DNA of 6,198 nt, from positions 1 to 6,198 of the forward strand of contig JAHWKQ010000137.1 of the NCBI GenBank assembly GCA_019347785.1, read 5' to 3'. This document shows, in pieces, positions 5,057 to 6,198 of the stretch. Under the pieces are notes generated by a model. That model did not search any database. It was not told where the DNA came from and saw nothing but the letters and a program-made list of their open reading frames with translations. The stretch is from Actinomycetota bacterium. Lineage in GTDB: Bacteria > Actinomycetota > Nitriliruptoria > Euzebyales > Egibacteraceae. The number at the start of each line of letters is the position of its first letter. The first letter of the stretch is position 1. The position numbers and the translations under genes were made by a program.

Positions 5057-5461
5057 CTACCGGTGCAGGTTCATGAGCGTGACCTTGGCGTGGGCGACGC
5101 GCCGCCCACGGCCGTCGGAGATGTCGACCTGCCACAGCTGCAGCGTGCGGCCCTGTCGCAGCGGGGTGCCGACGGCGTGCAGCTCCCCCTCCCTCACGGC
5201 GCCCATGAAGTCGGTGTGGTTGCTGACCCCCAGCGCGGACCCGTCGGTCCCCTCCAGGAAGGCGTTGGCGCCCAGCCCCGAGGCGGTCTCCGCCAGCGTG
5301 GCGTACAGCCCGCCGTGGACGACCCCGTGCGGCTGGAACAGCTCGGGCCGGACCGTCATGCGCACCACGACCCGGTCGGGGGCGACGTGCTCGACGCGTG
5401 TGCCGACGAGGTCGTCGAACGGGCTGTGGTAGTCGTCCAGGTTCATCGCGTCCAGGCGCAT
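5057..5461 (-). CDS. PaaI-type hotdog-fold thioesterase
   Basis: The product has 134 residues, the normal size for a single hotdog domain that acts as a dimer or tetramer and hydrolyses acyl-CoA thioesters in the cytoplasm. The family core is QPHGVVHGGLYATLAETASG (43-62): His49-Gly-Gly opens the hot-dog helix and Glu58 is the expected catalytic acid. SNHTDFMGAVREGEL lies in the next strand, and the closing strands LWQVDISDGRGRRVAHAKVTL form the rest of the sheet. This fits the PaaI/YdiI (4-hydroxybenzoyl-CoA thioesterase-like) group. The exact acyl-CoA is unknown, and no phenylacetate or menaquinone genes are adjacent. ATG5461 is chosen because GAGGGAG lies about 3-5 nt upstream. A second in-frame ATG at 5446 is possible but has a worse site. 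The frame stays open further upstream, but that extension overlaps the start of the thioredoxin-type gene and is not family-like. Confidence 0.9.
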   Translation of the reverse strand: MRLDAMNLDDYHSPFDDLVGTRVEHVAPDRVVVRMTVRPELFQPHGVVHGGLYATLAETASGLGANAFLEGTDGSALGVSNHTDFMGAVREGELHAVGTPLRQGRTLQLWQVDISDGRGRRVAHAKVTLMNLHR

Positions 5462-5493
5462 GTTCTCCCTCGTCGCCGTCCGGCCGGGCGGTG

Positions 5494-5522
5494 ACGGTAA
5501 CCCCTCGGAGCCGGCGGGTCGA
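5494..5522 (-). promoter_or_regulatory. Candidate promoter for the thioesterase gene
   Basis: On the - strand TCGACC (5522-5517, 4 of 6 bases of TTGACA) and TACCGT (5499-5494, TAnnnT) are separated by exactly 17 bp. Transcription would start near 5487, giving a leader of about 26 nt that contains the GAGGGAG ribosome-binding site. I see no equally good promoter for the divergent gene in the rest of the 124-bp gap (5462-5585). Confidence 0.45.
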
Positions 5523-5585
5523 CGCGTGGCGGCGGGTCGGGCGCGACGGAAGACTGAGGGGCCGGACCTCGTTGTGGGAGGCGAG

Positions 5586-6198
5586 ATGAGCGAGATCGCA
5601 GCGGTTCGCGACGTCACGGAGGCCACGTTCGAAGCTGACGTGGTGCGGGCCAGCCACGACCGTCCCGTGGTCGTCGACTTCTGGGCCGCCTGGTGCGGGC
5701 CGTGCCGACAGCTGTCACCGATGCTGGAGGCCGCGGCGACCCGCTGGGCGGGCGACGTCGACGTCGTCAAGGTCGACGTCGACCAGGCCCCACGGCTCGC
5801 CGGTGCCTACGGGGTGCAAGGGATCCCCGCGGTCAAGGCCTTCCGGGACGGGGCGGTGGTGGACGAGTTCGTCGGCGTGCAGCCCCAGGCGGCCGTCGAG
5901 CGCTTCTTCGCCGGGCTCGCCCCCTCACAGGCCGACCGCCTGGTGGCCCGGGCGCGGGCGTCGACCGACCCCGTGGAGCGGGAGCGGCTGCTGCGCGCGG
6001 CGCTTGACGCCGACCGCGGCCACCACGCCGCGACCGTCGCGCTGGCCGCCCTGCTGGCCGACCGCGGCTCGGTCGAGGAGGCCCGTACGCTGCTGGCCGC
6101 GGTCCCGCGGTCCGGCGAGGCGGCGAGCCTGTCGGCACGGCTCAACCTGGCGGGCGCGGCGGTCGACGTGGTGCGCCACCACAGCGACATGATCTGCG
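5586..6198 (+). CDS. Thioredoxin-domain protein with helical repeat extension, YbbN/CnoX-like (3' end outside the window)
   Basis: The visible 204 residues begin with a thioredoxin domain (about 7-110). VVVDFWAAWCGPC (28-40) carries the redox motif Cys37-Gly-Pro-Cys40, and GVQGIPAVKAF (76-86) carries the cis-Pro81. The domain runs on to about FFAGL. From about residue 112 the chain is Ala/Leu/Arg-rich and helical (ADRLVARARAS, ERLLRAALDADRG, ATVALAALLADRG, EARTLLAAVP), as in the TPR-like C-terminal half of YbbN/CnoX co-chaperones. These protect proteins from over-oxidation and hand them to chaperones. E. coli CnoX has SxxC in place of CxxC, whereas the full CGPC here could support real disulfide exchange, as in many other bacterial members. 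Family members run to about 280-300 residues, so the last third is missing. The ribosome-binding site GGGAGG (5576-5581) lies 4 nt before ATG5586. No signal peptide is seen, so it is cytoplasmic. Confidence 0.9.
   Translation, partial: MSEIAAVRDVTEATFEADVVRASHDRPVVVDFWAAWCGPCRQLSPMLEAAATRWAGDVDVVKVDVDQAPRLAGAYGVQGIPAVKAFRDGAVVDEFVGVQPQAAVERFFAGLAPSQADRLVARARASTDPVERERLLRAALDADRGHHAATVALAALLADRGSVEEARTLLAAVPRSGEAASLSARLNLAGAAVDVVRHHSDMIC

Noticed and set aside
4011..5657. A 548-codon open frame on the - strand across the PAC2 and neighbouring genes
   Set aside because: It is antisense to the PAC2 gene and reads the thioesterase in the wrong frame. It has no recognisable domain and its composition is typical of high-GC antisense frames.
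1..6198. A selenoprotein gene in this window with in-frame UGA
   Set aside because: Each recognised complete gene ends at a stop that fits its family length, and the redox motif of the thioredoxin-type protein uses Cys codons. I saw no conserved sequence continuing past a TGA.

Overview
The window is very GC-rich. Third codon positions are almost all G or C, and many non-coding frames stay open by chance. The gene set fits a high-GC actinobacterium (Actinomycetota): a PAC2-family protein, a membrane-anchored Hanks-type kinase paired with a lipoprotein, TAnnnT-type -10 boxes, an apparently leaderless mRNA, and many overlapping start/stop codons. I cannot place it below phylum. A selenocysteine tRNA (selC) indicates an organism that decodes UGA as selenocysteine. 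The window has no mobile-element, CRISPR or phage genes.

Layout. (1) 1-903, + strand: the C-terminal end of an alpha/beta hydrolase, joined by an ATGA overlap to a SpoU/TrmH-type RNA 2'-O-ribose methyltransferase. (2) 922-3556, - strand: read in transcription order, a PAPS-type sulfotransferase, then a serine/threonine protein kinase with one membrane span and a very short outer tail, then a lipoprotein whose ATG overlaps the kinase stop. The lipoprotein is anchored at Cys16, has a helical head and ends in a long Thr/Pro/Glu tail built on an 18-bp tandem repeat. (3) 3615-3706, - strand: selC, 58 bp ahead of the sulfotransferase. (4) 3755-5027, + strand: a small two-helix membrane protein resembling YggT proteins, then a PAC2-family protein with a leaderless-type promoter. 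(5) 5057-5461, - strand: a PaaI-type hotdog thioesterase, convergent with the PAC2 gene. (6) 5586-end, + strand: a thioredoxin-helical repeat protein of the YbbN/CnoX type, cut off by the window edge.

How the genes relate. Most are housekeeping or stress-type functions and do not form one pathway. The clearest functional unit is the kinase-lipoprotein pair. Overlapping start and stop codons suggest coupled synthesis. The kinase's outer tail and the lipoprotein's outer head both carry short amphipathic helices, so they may form a signalling complex at the cell surface; this is inference. The rarest element is selC. No selenoprotein gene or Sec machinery gene is visible nearby. I did not find strong evidence for a wholly new system.
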